Shown in pieces: positions 26,484-35,230 of a stretch of 64,000 nucleotides of DNA. Source of the stretch: UBA868 sp016776875 (GTDB taxonomy: Bacteria; Pseudomonadota; Gammaproteobacteria; Arenicellales; UBA868). The notes under the pieces are model-generated. The model worked only from the letters and a program-made list of their open reading frames with translations, was not told where the DNA came from and did no database searches. The DNA is taken from the NCBI GenBank assembly GCA_051201585.1, contig CP179198.1, forward strand, positions 434,001 to 498,000, given 5' to 3'. Each line of letters starts with the position of its first letter. The stretch's first letter is position 1. Both the position numbers and the translations under genes were made by a program.

Positions 26484-28007
26484 TTATTCCAGGGTCTTTG
26501 GTATTGCGGACTCTCGCTCATTAACAAAATCATCCAGACCCTCTTTTAGAGACGAATCCATTTCCGGCGGTTCATAGCGATCTAGCCAAGTTCGTGCTTT
26601 TTCAATACCAACTTGTTCGCTTGACTTACAACCCTCGCCCTCCCATTGCTCAAAAGTGGTGTTGTTTTGAGAGGGAAAGATGAAAAGATTAGAGCGGCGT
26701 GTATGTGCAGTCCCCAAAAAGTGTCCTCCTGGGCCAACGCCGCGGATGGTGTCGAACACATCGTCCATGTCTTCAAATTGAGGGCCTTGGCAGAAATGAT
26801 AAAACGCATCCAGTTGCTCAAAATCAAGAACCGTTTTGGCATAGCCGACGCCGAGTGTGCCTTCCATCATGCCGCCGCCCATGGTAATCCAGTGGGCACC
26901 GCATAAAAAGGAGGGGAAAAGTCCCCACATCGAATCAAAGCCGGCCTGCATGTCCGCCGATTTTGAAGTCGCGCAGTTTGCGATCGCGCGGTGGGGTACG
27001 CCATATCGACGCGCCATTTGACCGGCGAGAAACTGAACGAGTGCTGAGTCGGGGCTGCCGTGAACCGGCGCGCCTGAATTGAGTGCAACCGTCATGGCAG
27101 GTACACCAAACAGCATGGGCGCGCCAGGCCGGACCAGCTGTGCAAAAGCGATCGCCATTAACGCCTCAGCGGTGACGATGGCCATCGTTCCGACATTGCT
27201 TGCCGGGGTCGAGGCACCTGCCATTGAAAACGGTGAGCACATCACCGCATGATTATTTTCAGCATAGACCCGAAGCGCTCCCAACATCGTCTCATCCCAT
27301 ACGAGAGGTGAGTTGGAGTTGATGAGTGAGGTGGTACAGCAGTTGTTTGCGGCGAACTGCGCTCCAAAAACGATTTTGCACATCTCGACGGTATCGCGGG
27401 CCCGCTCAATAGACGTGACATTTCCCACAATGGGTTTATCTGAGTATGTAAATCCGCTTTGCGCCATATGCAGATGACGATGAGGTACAGGGACGTCTCG
27501 TGGCTCTACAACAGGGCCTCCCGCAATGTGTATGGTCGAGGCCATATGGTTCAGTTTTTGAAGATTATCGAGATCCTCCCGCGTGGCGGGGCGTCTCACA
27601 CCGTCGAGATCATAGATAAATGCAGGTCCGTATGATGGTGAGACGACTTTTGATGAGCCGCCCACTTCTACGGTGCGTTCGGGGTTTCGGGCATGGTGGG
27701 TAAATTCTGATGGTGCTTTTGCGACAAGATCTAACAGCGTTCTTCTGTTGACGCGGACATTTTGACCGCTGATCTCTGCATCGGTCTTTCCCCAAATTTC
27801 AAGCGCCTGGGATTCCCGGAACTCAACACCAAGTTCTTCGACAATTCGCATCGCAAGTTCATGAATTTGCTCCTCCCCCTCTGCATTTGCGATTTCATAG
27901 AGGGGAACTTGAGTAATCAATGGGGGATGATGGATGATTGGCGCATTGAGACGGCTTGCCCTTCTGGCAGCGCGACCACCTTTTCGAGTAAAAATTTCTT
28001 CTTCCAT
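26484..28007 (-). CDS. MttB-family (non-pyrrolysine) trimethylamine/betaine-type methyltransferase
   Basis: A 507-residue TIM-barrel protein of the MttB superfamily. It has VELGVEFRESQALEIW, PSYGPAFIYDLDGVRRPATREDLDNL, GGPVVEPRDVP, CCTTSLINSNSPLVWDETML and the C-terminal GPGGHFLGTAHTRRS. No in-frame UAG interrupts it, so it belongs to the non-pyrrolysine branch whose studied members demethylate glycine betaine, carnitine or proline betaine. The start is taken as ATG 28007; a TTG 24 bases upstream directly abuts the preceding gene. It is transcribed with the DMGDH-like gene. No corrinoid protein is seen in the window. Confidence 0.87.
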   Translation of the reverse strand: MEEEIFTRKGGRAARRASRLNAPIIHHPPLITQVPLYEIANAEGEEQIHELAMRIVEELGVEFRESQALEIWGKTDAEISGQNVRVNRRTLLDLVAKAPSEFTHHARNPERTVEVGGSSKVVSPSYGPAFIYDLDGVRRPATREDLDNLQKLNHMASTIHIAGGPVVEPRDVPVPHRHLHMAQSGFTYSDKPIVGNVTSIERARDTVEMCKIVFGAQFAANNCCTTSLINSNSPLVWDETMLGALRVYAENNHAVMCSPFSMAGASTPASNVGTMAIVTAEALMAIAFAQLVRPGAPMLFGVPAMTVALNSGAPVHGSPDSALVQFLAGQMARRYGVPHRAIANCATSKSADMQAGFDSMWGLFPSFLCGAHWITMGGGMMEGTLGVGYAKTVLDFEQLDAFYHFCQGPQFEDMDDVFDTIRGVGPGGHFLGTAHTRRSNLFIFPSQNNTTFEQWEGEGCKSSEQVGIEKARTWLDRYEPPEMDSSLKEGLDDFVNERESAIPKTLE

Positions 28008-28031
28008 GGCTGCTTCTCTTTGGGAGGTCAA

Positions 28032-30476
28032 TTAGACACGCGGACGTTTATTCTCGGGATCATAAGGAGAGTCGTTAATAATGGTTGCGGGGATACGACG
28101 CTCCAATACCTGCACTTCAACTGTGGTGCCTGGCTGCGCGATTTCTGCCTCAACATAGGCCATTGAGATACAGTGACCTAATAAATGCGAGGTGGCACCC
28201 GAGGTCACTCGACCGACCAGTCGCCCGTCATGGTAGACGCTCTCGTTCATCCAGGCGTCAGCGTCAACTGTTTCAACTTGTAACGTCACAAGCTTTGTCG
28301 AGAGCCCGTTTTTGCGTTGTTGTACGAGAGCGTCCTTTCCCCAAAAAGTATCCTTGTCCCATTTAATAAACCGATCAAGTCCGGCTTCCAGTGCCGTATG
28401 CTCTAGATCAAGATCCCGGTAAATTGCCCGATAAGATTTCTCGAGTCTTAGTGATTCTATGGATCGATACCCGCAATGCTTGAGGTCCAGTGATTCGCCT
28501 GCCCGACAAAACTCTTCGTATAGATGCAGGTTGTAAGCGATCGGATGATAAAGCTCCCAGCCCAGTTCACCCTCGTAATTAACCCGCATCATTCTGACAT
28601 CAGAGGCAAGTCCGACCGTTAGCGTTTTGGCGCTCATCCATGGAAAAGCATCATTCGTTAAGTCGCCGTCGACCAGGTTTTCAAGTAACTGCCTTGCTTT
28701 TGGGCCAACCACCGTGAAGCCGCCGCGCTCAAAGGTGACATTGGTCAGCTGTACGCTGCCGTCAGCAGGCAATGCTTTTTGAAGCACGTCAAAGTCGTGG
28801 CGCTCACCGCGAGGAGTGCCAATGAGATAAAAATGCGACACGCCCAGTCGCGTCACGGTGAATTCACATCGCACACTCCCTTTGTTCGTGAGTAGATGCG
28901 CCAACACGATGCCACCGATCTTGGATGGCATGCGATTAGCCAAAATATGATTAAGCCAGGTCTCTGCGCCTGATCCCCGGACCTCAAATTTGGACATGGG
29001 CGTCATCTCATAAAGTCCAACGCCTTCTCTGACAGCCCGGCACTCGACACCCACATGGGGCATTGAATTAAACGTGCGATAGCTCCAGACATCGCGGGCT
29101 TCTTCGCCTTTGGGGGCGAACCAAAGCGGGATTTCCCAGCCATATACCGCGCCCCAAACGGCGCCTTTGCGCGTTAAGCGGTCGTAGCATGGCGCGGTTT
29201 TGGCGGGCCGGCCTGCAGGCCATTCATACCCGGGGTAATGAATGCCAAAGTTATGTCCAAAGGCTTCTTTATTTTTAACGCCGGTGAACACTTTATTGGC
29301 GTATGCACCAAACCGTCTCGGATCAACTTCGCCAAGATCAATATGGGGCTCACCATCAACAATCCAGTTGGCCAGTTCAGAACCAATGCCGCCCCCCATT
29401 AAAAGACCGCCCGAGAAGCCCTCTGCAAGCCATAGGTTTTTCTTGCCCCATGCGGGCCCGCAAAGTGGCAAGTTGTCGGGCGAGGTGCAGATGGGACCGC
29501 GTACATTTGCCTGAATTCCTACCTCGCCAAGCACGGGAACCAGCTCAAGCGCCGCGGTCCAGTTCTCTTCGACGGCCTCTATTTTTTCGGGTAACAGATC
29601 AGCGCCAAACCAGTCGGGCACGCCGTCTCGCGCAAAATGCTCCAGGTTGGCGGGACGCTCATAGGGGCCAAACATTAATCCGTCACGCTCCTCTCGTACA
29701 TAACCATTGATGGCCTCATTCCGAAGCACGGGCATTTCAGGCAATCCCTGATCTTTCCGCTCCCGGACCGCCGCCACCGTTTCGGTCACCCAGTATTGAT
29801 GCAGAATTGGAAAGCAGGGAAGATCCATGCCAAGCATCCTTGCGGTTTGCTGCACATAGTTTCCGGTCGCGGTGACAACGTGTTCACAAATAATTTCGCC
29901 TTTATTGGTTTTGACACACCACTCGCCGGAGGCTCTTTGCTCAATCGCGAACACCTCGGTCTGCAGATAAATTTTTGCGCCTAACTGTTTCGCGCCCTTC
30001 GCAAGTGCTTGTGTGACATCGGCAGGCGCAATATGACCATCATCCGGGTTATAGACTGCACCCAGTAATTCAGGGCTTCGCTTCATCAGTGGCCACAAAT
30101 CGACCGTCTGCTCAGGCGTGAGAATTTCGGCACGAACACCTTGCGTTTCGGCGATCGATGCGTAGTTAAGGTATTCATCCATCCGATCAGCGGATTCGGC
30201 AATTCGAAGCTGCCCACATTTATGCCAGCCAATGCTCTGACCTGTTTCCGCCTCCAGGTCCTCGTAAAGATTAATGGTTTTTTGAATCAGGCGACCAAAC
30301 TTATAGGAGAAAGAATAAAGCGGAATCAATCCTGCTGCGTGCCAAGTTGATCCGGCAGTCAGTTCAGTACGTTCCAGCAGGCAGGTATCGGTCCAGCCCC
30401 TGTGAGCCAGGCTATAAAGAATATTAGCCCCAACACAGCCACCCCCAACAACAACAACGCGTGCATGAGTTTGCAT
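28032..30476 (-). CDS. FAD-dependent dimethylglycine/sarcosine dehydrogenase-like protein with GcvT domain
   Basis: An 814-residue fusion. Residues 1-370 are an FAD oxidase domain (VVVVGGGCVGANILYSLAHRG; LTAGSTWHAAGLIP, whose His is the site of covalent FAD in the family). A middle domain follows. From about residue 440 there is an aminomethyltransferase (GcvT-like) fold with PHVGVECRAVREGVGLYEMTPMSKFEV and GELGWELYHPIAYNLHLYE. Such enzymes remove N-methyl groups and pass the one-carbon unit to tetrahydrofolate. Its stop lies directly before the MttB-like gene, which fits stepwise demethylation of a betaine-like substrate. Confidence 0.9.
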   Translation of the reverse strand: MQTHARVVVVGGGCVGANILYSLAHRGWTDTCLLERTELTAGSTWHAAGLIPLYSFSYKFGRLIQKTINLYEDLEAETGQSIGWHKCGQLRIAESADRMDEYLNYASIAETQGVRAEILTPEQTVDLWPLMKRSPELLGAVYNPDDGHIAPADVTQALAKGAKQLGAKIYLQTEVFAIEQRASGEWCVKTNKGEIICEHVVTATGNYVQQTARMLGMDLPCFPILHQYWVTETVAAVRERKDQGLPEMPVLRNEAINGYVREERDGLMFGPYERPANLEHFARDGVPDWFGADLLPEKIEAVEENWTAALELVPVLGEVGIQANVRGPICTSPDNLPLCGPAWGKKNLWLAEGFSGGLLMGGGIGSELANWIVDGEPHIDLGEVDPRRFGAYANKVFTGVKNKEAFGHNFGIHYPGYEWPAGRPAKTAPCYDRLTRKGAVWGAVYGWEIPLWFAPKGEEARDVWSYRTFNSMPHVGVECRAVREGVGLYEMTPMSKFEVRGSGAETWLNHILANRMPSKIGGIVLAHLLTNKGSVRCEFTVTRLGVSHFYLIGTPRGERHDFDVLQKALPADGSVQLTNVTFERGGFTVVGPKARQLLENLVDGDLTNDAFPWMSAKTLTVGLASDVRMMRVNYEGELGWELYHPIAYNLHLYEEFCRAGESLDLKHCGYRSIESLRLEKSYRAIYRDLDLEHTALEAGLDRFIKWDKDTFWGKDALVQQRKNGLSTKLVTLQVETVDADAWMNESVYHDGRLVGRVTSGATSHLLGHCISMAYVEAEIAQPGTTVEVQVLERRIPATIINDSPYDPENKRPRV

Positions 30477-30553
30477 AAAGTGCTACCTGAGTCGAAAAGG
30501 TTAAATTAAAGCGTCACAAGCGGATGTGATAGTTTTAAGTGATTGATATCCAT

Positions 30554-31273
30554 TTAAGGCAAAGGAAGTTGGGCGAGCCGGCCGCCATCTACCGTATAAA
30601 TTTGTCCCGTGACAAAGGCCGCGTCGTCTGATGCGAGCCAGGTCACGAGCGCCGCAACCTCTTCAGGTTTGCCCGTGCGACGGAGTGGATGGATTCGACC
30701 AATCTCGGCGCGAAAAGCCGTCGGGTCATCCATGGATTCGATAAAATCCTCATTGAGTTCAGTATCAATCCATCCTGGCGCAACGGCATTACAGCGTATT
30801 CCCTGTGGACCATGGTCAACGGCCACGGCTCGGGTCAGCGCGTGCAGCCCTGCTTTTGATGCGCAGTAAGCCGCATGTTTGGGATTTGAGCCTAACCCTT
30901 CAATAGAGCCGATATTAATGATGCTACTGCCCGCTTTAAGGTGTGGCAGGACGTTCTTGATCAAAAGGAACGGGGTTGTAAGATTTACGGCGAGCGTATG
31001 ATTCCAATCGTTTAAAGACATTTGATTGACTGAGTCTTCAAGCATGACGCCTGCGTTATTGACTAATACGTCAAGACGACCGGTCTGTTTTATGACTTCA
31101 TCAATTACTTGTGCAGGTGTTTCGGGGTCAGAGAAATCTGCTTTGATGCTGTCAAAATTTTTTGCAGGGGAGCGCTGTGCTGTTATCACTTGATAATTGT
31201 TTTGGGAAAATCGATTTGCGCATGCCAGACCTATTCCGCTTCGCCCGCCCGTGATGAGTGCGACTTTATCCAT
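30554..31273 (-). CDS. Short-chain dehydrogenase/reductase
   Basis: A 239-residue classical SDR. It has ALITGGRSGIGLACANRF (cofactor TGxxxGIG), LVNNAGVM (NNAG), SSIINIGSIEGLG (catalytic Ser) and YCASKAG (Tyr-x3-Lys), ending in FVTGQIYTVDGG. It begins only 3 bases after the stop of another SDR on the same strand and lies 77 bases before the DMGDH-like gene. The substrate is not recognisable. Confidence 0.88.
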   Translation of the reverse strand: MDKVALITGGRSGIGLACANRFSQNNYQVITAQRSPAKNFDSIKADFSDPETPAQVIDEVIKQTGRLDVLVNNAGVMLEDSVNQMSLNDWNHTLAVNLTTPFLLIKNVLPHLKAGSSIINIGSIEGLGSNPKHAAYCASKAGLHALTRAVAVDHGPQGIRCNAVAPGWIDTELNEDFIESMDDPTAFRAEIGRIHPLRRTGKPEEVAALVTWLASDDAAFVTGQIYTVDGGRLAQLPLP

Positions 31274-31276
31274 TGA

Positions 31277-31981
31277 TTAGAAAACCGGTTTACCGCCGTT
31301 GACCTCGACTAAAGTGCCGCAAATGTACCGGGACTGATCAGATGCGAGAAATACCACGACGTCGGCAATTTCTTCGGGTTGCGCAATATGACCAATGGGT
31401 ACTGACCCGTTGAGATCCTGAATCGCAGTTTCTGGGTCCATGCCCCTTGCTTCAAATCCCGACCGCAGCATGGGTGTATCCACTTCGTTGGGGCAGACCG
31501 CATTTACCCGGATGCCTTGACGGGCATGATCATGCCCAAGACATTGCGTCATGGACGCAATCGCCGCTTTTGACATGCAATAAACCGGATGATTAGGGCC
31601 CGGATGGACGCCCCAGCAAGAGGCGATGTTGACGATGGCGCCTCCACCGGCTTCCGCCATCAGGGGAATAGCTGCGCGGCAAATGCGAAAGGGTGCTTCG
31701 ACGTTGACGGCGAAGGAGTCAATGAAATCTTCATCGGAAGCCTCAGTGATCGGTCCCCGACGGATGATCCCCGCGTTGTTGATCACAATATCCAGTCCGC
31801 CAAGCGTTTGGGCAGCAGTCTCAGGCAAGTGATCTGAGAAGGCGGGGTCTGTTAAGTCTCCGGTAATTGAAAAATCACTTGTATGACTCGGCTGTTTGTC
31901 GACGCCTGCGACAACGGCTCCCGCGTTTTTCAGTGCCTGAATAATGGCAATCCCAATACCGCCTGCCGCACCGGTAACCAA
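31277..31981 (-). CDS. Short-chain dehydrogenase/reductase (unusual start)
   Basis: A 234-residue SDR with VTGAAGGIGIAIIQ, IVINNAGIIRRG, AIVNIASCWGVH and YCMSKAA; the end YICGTLVEVNGGKPVF is a normal SDR C-terminus. The only usable start is a TTG at 31981, which leaves just one residue before TGxxxGIG; upstream in the same frame are codons for SLRPKA, but they have no ATG, GTG or TTG before the desaturase stop. The usual first strand is therefore shortened, or the 5' end carries a sequence error. Confidence 0.83.
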   Translation of the reverse strand: MVTGAAGGIGIAIIQALKNAGAVVAGVDKQPSHTSDFSITGDLTDPAFSDHLPETAAQTLGGLDIVINNAGIIRRGPITEASDEDFIDSFAVNVEAPFRICRAAIPLMAEAGGGAIVNIASCWGVHPGPNHPVYCMSKAAIASMTQCLGHDHARQGIRVNAVCPNEVDTPMLRSGFEARGMDPETAIQDLNGSVPIGHIAQPEEIADVVVFLASDQSRYICGTLVEVNGGKPVF

Positions 31982-31999
31982 AGCTTTTGGCCTGAGAGA

Positions 32000-32971
32000 C
32001 TAATCAACGGTAAGCCCTCGAGGCGTCGTGAATCCGGCATCTGTCTGTTGCTCCCGGATCATAATAATGATTTCACGAAGTGCACCGAATACGCCGTTCG
32101 TTGGTGTTGGACATTGATCCTTTATTGCGCGATGCAATCGGGGCAACGCATGAAAAGGCACTTGGGGAAACATATGATGCTCAATGTGGAAATTCATATT
32201 CCAGTACAGCACGCGAAGCATTGGATTGACGATCATGGTACGTGTGGTGTGGCGATGGTCTTTAATGTTTTGCGCCATTCCAAGATGCTGTGTCGCGAGG
32301 ATAATGCCATGCGTAGGCGCCCCAAATGCTCTTGGCAGGATTAACATCACAATGGGCACCCATGACTGTGCGATGAGTGACCAGACAATAATACCGATAT
32401 AGATGACGAGATAGGTTTGTGCTTCTATAAAAGCCCGGCGCATTTTTTTGACAGGAATACACCTGAGGGCATCTTGCTCCGGCCGATGGAGAGCGAGCAA
32501 AACTGTAGCTCTAATAAAATACCAGACGCTGCCGATATCGATGAGCGCTTTTAAGATGAAATCTTTTGGTGTTATTGGATTGGTCAAAATAATTTCGGGA
32601 TCATCTCCCGCAAGGGCGGTGTGCGAGTGATGATGAGAATGGACGTAGCGCAACAGACACGGTGTTTGCTGAACCATTAACCCGGAAACAAAAAGTACGC
32701 TTTCGTTTAGGGTGTGATTCTTAAAGGGTGTGCCGTGAGCGGTTTCGTGAGCCACACTTGTGGCGAATACCCAGATACCCCCAAACAATAAAAATGCGGG
32801 AATACTCCAAAGTGTGCCGATTGATAACAAAGCTAACGCTCCTGTTATTAAAAGGAGCGTTATAAAATAAAAAAGGTAAACGAGTCCGTGCCAGTTTGTA
32901 CGCTTCAAGAGCGCTTTTAATAGCGTGCGGTCAATTTGGCACCGATGCCATTTATCGATTGGTTCGCTCAT
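32000..32971 (-). CDS. Membrane fatty acid desaturase
   Basis: A 323-residue di-iron membrane enzyme. The three histidine boxes are HETAHG, HSHHHSH and, near the C-terminus, HIEHHMFPQVPFHALPRLH, in the order and spacing of acyl-lipid desaturases and related hydroxylases. Four or more hydrophobic segments surround them. In this neighbourhood (betaine demethylation, oxygenases) it could equally be an alkane- or small-molecule hydroxylase-like member. The first gene of the SDR/SDR/DMGDH/MttB leftward run. Confidence 0.86.
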   Translation of the reverse strand: MSEPIDKWHRCQIDRTLLKALLKRTNWHGLVYLFYFITLLLITGALALLSIGTLWSIPAFLLFGGIWVFATSVAHETAHGTPFKNHTLNESVLFVSGLMVQQTPCLLRYVHSHHHSHTALAGDDPEIILTNPITPKDFILKALIDIGSVWYFIRATVLLALHRPEQDALRCIPVKKMRRAFIEAQTYLVIYIGIIVWSLIAQSWVPIVMLILPRAFGAPTHGIILATQHLGMAQNIKDHRHTTRTMIVNPMLRVLYWNMNFHIEHHMFPQVPFHALPRLHRAIKDQCPTPTNGVFGALREIIIMIREQQTDAGFTTPRGLTVD

Positions 32972-33028
32972 CTGGATTGGTCGTGCTGCGATCTCAAGGC
33001 GTTGGCGTTAAGTTATTGTCAGTCAGCG

Positions 33029-33397
33029 TTAAGATGTCCATCGCGGATCTTCAAATCGCTGAATTTCGATGAGATACCCATTGGGATCCCGCACAAACAT
33101 TTGGTAGATCTGATAATCAGAATTGAATGTGGGCGGTGTTTCAATCGGGAGATGGTGTTCGGTAAAAATCAGTTCCCATTCGTCAACATTTTCGGTTACC
33201 AAAGTCAGAATTACTCCCTCTTGGATTTTAATTTCGGTTTTAGCGCAAAACCCAATGAAGCCACCTTGAGCGATTCGGTATATCCGACAAGTCGTCTGAT
33301 CGAGTGCAAGCGGCAACTTCAGCACGTGCTCGTAAAAGTGAGTTGTTTTTTCAAGATCCTGTGTGGGCAGGAAAGTGATGAAAGAATCGAAAGACAT
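33029..33397 (-). CDS. VOC (glyoxalase/bleomycin-resistance) family protein
   Basis: A 122-residue protein starting at ATG 33397 (SFDSFITFLPTQDLEKTTHFYEHVLKLPLAL), the standard opening of vicinal-oxygen-chelate proteins. The second half has YQMFVRDPNGYLIEIQRFEDP, with the conserved metal Glu in IEIQ. The N-terminal metal ligand is not a clear His. Function cannot be assigned: members range from glyoxalases to antibiotic-binding proteins. Confidence 0.82.
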   Translation of the reverse strand: MSFDSFITFLPTQDLEKTTHFYEHVLKLPLALDQTTCRIYRIAQGGFIGFCAKTEIKIQEGVILTLVTENVDEWELIFTEHHLPIETPPTFNSDYQIYQMFVRDPNGYLIEIQRFEDPRWTS

Positions 33398-33584
33398 TTT
33401 GGAGGCCTTGCTTCTTGCTAGCGTATTTTTCCAAATTAGTTTGCACACGTTTAACGAGTAGCGCTATTTCTAATTTCACTAATGTCGCGGTAGGTTAAAA
33501 ATAATTCGCGTTTAAGTTGTAGCAAAAGCACGGTTCGCGGTAATTTAAGAGCCACTTTAAGCTCATTATTCAGGAATTACGCTG

Positions 33585-34415
33585 ATGCCAAGTGTCCTTT
33601 CGCAAGAGCAGATTGATCACTTTTACGAATTTGGTTACTGCGCGCCAATCGACGTGATGTCGGAAGCAGAAGCGCACACGTTAAAAGCTGAAGTCGAAGC
33701 CGCCGAGCAAAGATATCCTGATGAGCTGGGATCGACCAATAGAAATAACGCCCATCTTGCATTTCAGCGCCTTGATGCTGTTGCCCATCATCCCGTTATT
33801 GTCGAGGCGGTATGCGATCTGATCGGTCCAGACATTCTTTTATACGGGAGCGTTCTTTTCTTCAAGGAGCCCAACAGTAAAGGGTTTGTGAGTTGGCATC
33901 AGGACTGCACTTATATGGGCCTTGTGCCTCATGCGTTTGTGACGCCATGGCTGGCGTTAACACCAAGTAATCCTGAGCTGGGCTGCATCAAGGTGATTCC
34001 GGGAAGCCACAAGGGCGAGGTAATGAATCATAACGACACCTTTGGTGAAGACAATATCCTGACCCGCGGGCAAGCCATTCAGGAGATTGATGAAAGCAAG
34101 GCTGTTGATTTAGTTCTCAAGCCGGGTCAGATGTCGATGCATCATGCCAAAACCGTTCATGGTTCGATGCCAAATCAGGGCGATCAGCGGCGGATGGGTA
34201 TTGCACTCCAGTGTTATATGCGACCGGATACCCGACAGGTGATTGGCGAGAATTTTGCTCAAATCGTGCGTGGATGCGAAGGCGCGGAGGGTTTTACACC
34301 ACTACCTCGTCCGGTAGCGGATATGGATGATGCGGGCAGGCAAGCTCGCCAACAAGCGAATACAAACTGGGCCAACATTCTCTACGATGGCGCTTCAACC
34401 GTTAGGGATTACTAG
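33585..34415 (+). CDS. Phytanoyl-CoA dioxygenase family 2OG/Fe(II) oxygenase
   Basis: A 276-residue oxygenase. Fe ligands are visible as WHQD (His105, Asp107) and the distal His near 192 (KTVHGSMPNQ), with the Arg of QRRMGIALQ for 2-oxoglutarate. N-terminal DHFYEFGYCAPIDVMSEAEA is the usual PhyH opening. The sequence resembles the marine PhyH branch that includes ectoine hydroxylase and many uncharacterised small-molecule hydroxylases. It runs divergently from the VOC gene. Confidence 0.87.
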   Translation: MPSVLSQEQIDHFYEFGYCAPIDVMSEAEAHTLKAEVEAAEQRYPDELGSTNRNNAHLAFQRLDAVAHHPVIVEAVCDLIGPDILLYGSVLFFKEPNSKGFVSWHQDCTYMGLVPHAFVTPWLALTPSNPELGCIKVIPGSHKGEVMNHNDTFGEDNILTRGQAIQEIDESKAVDLVLKPGQMSMHHAKTVHGSMPNQGDQRRMGIALQCYMRPDTRQVIGENFAQIVRGCEGAEGFTPLPRPVADMDDAGRQARQQANTNWANILYDGASTVRDY

Positions 34416-34421
34416 CACGAT

Positions 34422-34445
34422 TAGTCAGGTAGTCACGTAGTCATG
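34422..34445. repeat. Short tandem repeat, three 8-base units
   Basis: Three consecutive copies of TAGTCAnG/TAGTCATG (TAGTCAGG, TAGTCACG, TAGTCATG) lie just after the stop of the PhyH-type gene. Probably a minor microsatellite. Confidence 0.4.
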
Positions 34446-34468
34446 AGGACTGCGATGTCGCTTTAGGT

Positions 34469-35230
34469 CTAGCCTTGTGGTTCAGGATTCTGCGTGTGGC
34501 CATCAACCGCGATCACCTGCCCACTGATGAGCGCCGCCTTCTCACTGGCGAGAAAAACGGCCATTTCTGCGATATCTTCGGGTCTAATCAGCTTCATCAT
34601 GGATGATCCGCTTGCGTATTCAGCGAGCACGTCCTCGCGCGTTCGACCTTTTTGCTCCGCCTCCCGATCAGCGACAAAATTCATCCGTTCACCTTCGACT
34701 GGCCCGGGGCACAGCGCATTGGCACGAACATTAAACGGCCCAAGTTCAATAGCGAGCGTTTTCATTAAACCAATAACGGCCCACTTTGCAGATACATAAG
34801 GCGAACGGTTGGCAAATCCAAAAATACCGGCGGTTGACGAGGTAATAATTATTGAGCCGGCTCGCTGTGCTTTCATCAGCGGTGCGGTGTGTTTTGCAAA
34901 CAGAAAAGCACCTTCAAGGCTTACCGAAACACAGGATCGCCATTCATCAAGCGAGACCTCTTCAATAGGTGCGCCCGGGCCTGCAACACCGGCGTTTGAG
35001 CAAAGCGTATCGAACGATCCCCAGTGACCGTTAATTTCTTTAAACAACGAATGAACAGCATCAGCATCGGTAACGTCCAGACAGGATTTATTCCAGGACG
35101 TGGGGCAGGATTCAAGTAACGCAGCGTTATTGTCGACAATCCAGACGTCGGCCGATTCCCGCTCGAAGGTTTCAGCCATCACACGTCCGATTCCCCCGGC
35201 GCCCGCTGTAATCAGAACGCGCTGTCTCAT
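34469..35230 (-). CDS. Short-chain dehydrogenase/reductase coupled to a ureohydrolase
   Basis: A 253-residue SDR starting at ATG 35230, which overlaps the stop of the preceding ureohydrolase gene (ATGA), so the two are translationally coupled. Motifs: VLITAGAGGIGRVMAETF, LCSNAGVAGPG, SIIITSSTAGIF, YVSAKWA. It ends in LISGQVIAVDGHTQNPEPQ. Close coupling suggests it handles an alcohol or aldehyde derived from the ureohydrolase product (inference). Confidence 0.88.
   Translation of the reverse strand: MRQRVLITAGAGGIGRVMAETFERESADVWIVDNNAALLESCPTSWNKSCLDVTDADAVHSLFKEINGHWGSFDTLCSNAGVAGPGAPIEEVSLDEWRSCVSVSLEGAFLFAKHTAPLMKAQRAGSIIITSSTAGIFGFANRSPYVSAKWAVIGLMKTLAIELGPFNVRANALCPGPVEGERMNFVADREAEQKGRTREDVLAEYASGSSMMKLIRPEDIAEMAVFLASEKAALISGQVIAVDGHTQNPEPQG

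Noticed and set aside
26484..28007. Pyrrolysine-containing trimethylamine methyltransferase
   Set aside because: The frame has no internal UAG and no pyl genes are seen; it belongs to the non-pyrrolysine branch.
28085..30350. Several plus-strand open frames opposite the DMGDH-like gene
   Set aside because: They are antisense shadows of a strongly coding gene and show no motifs.
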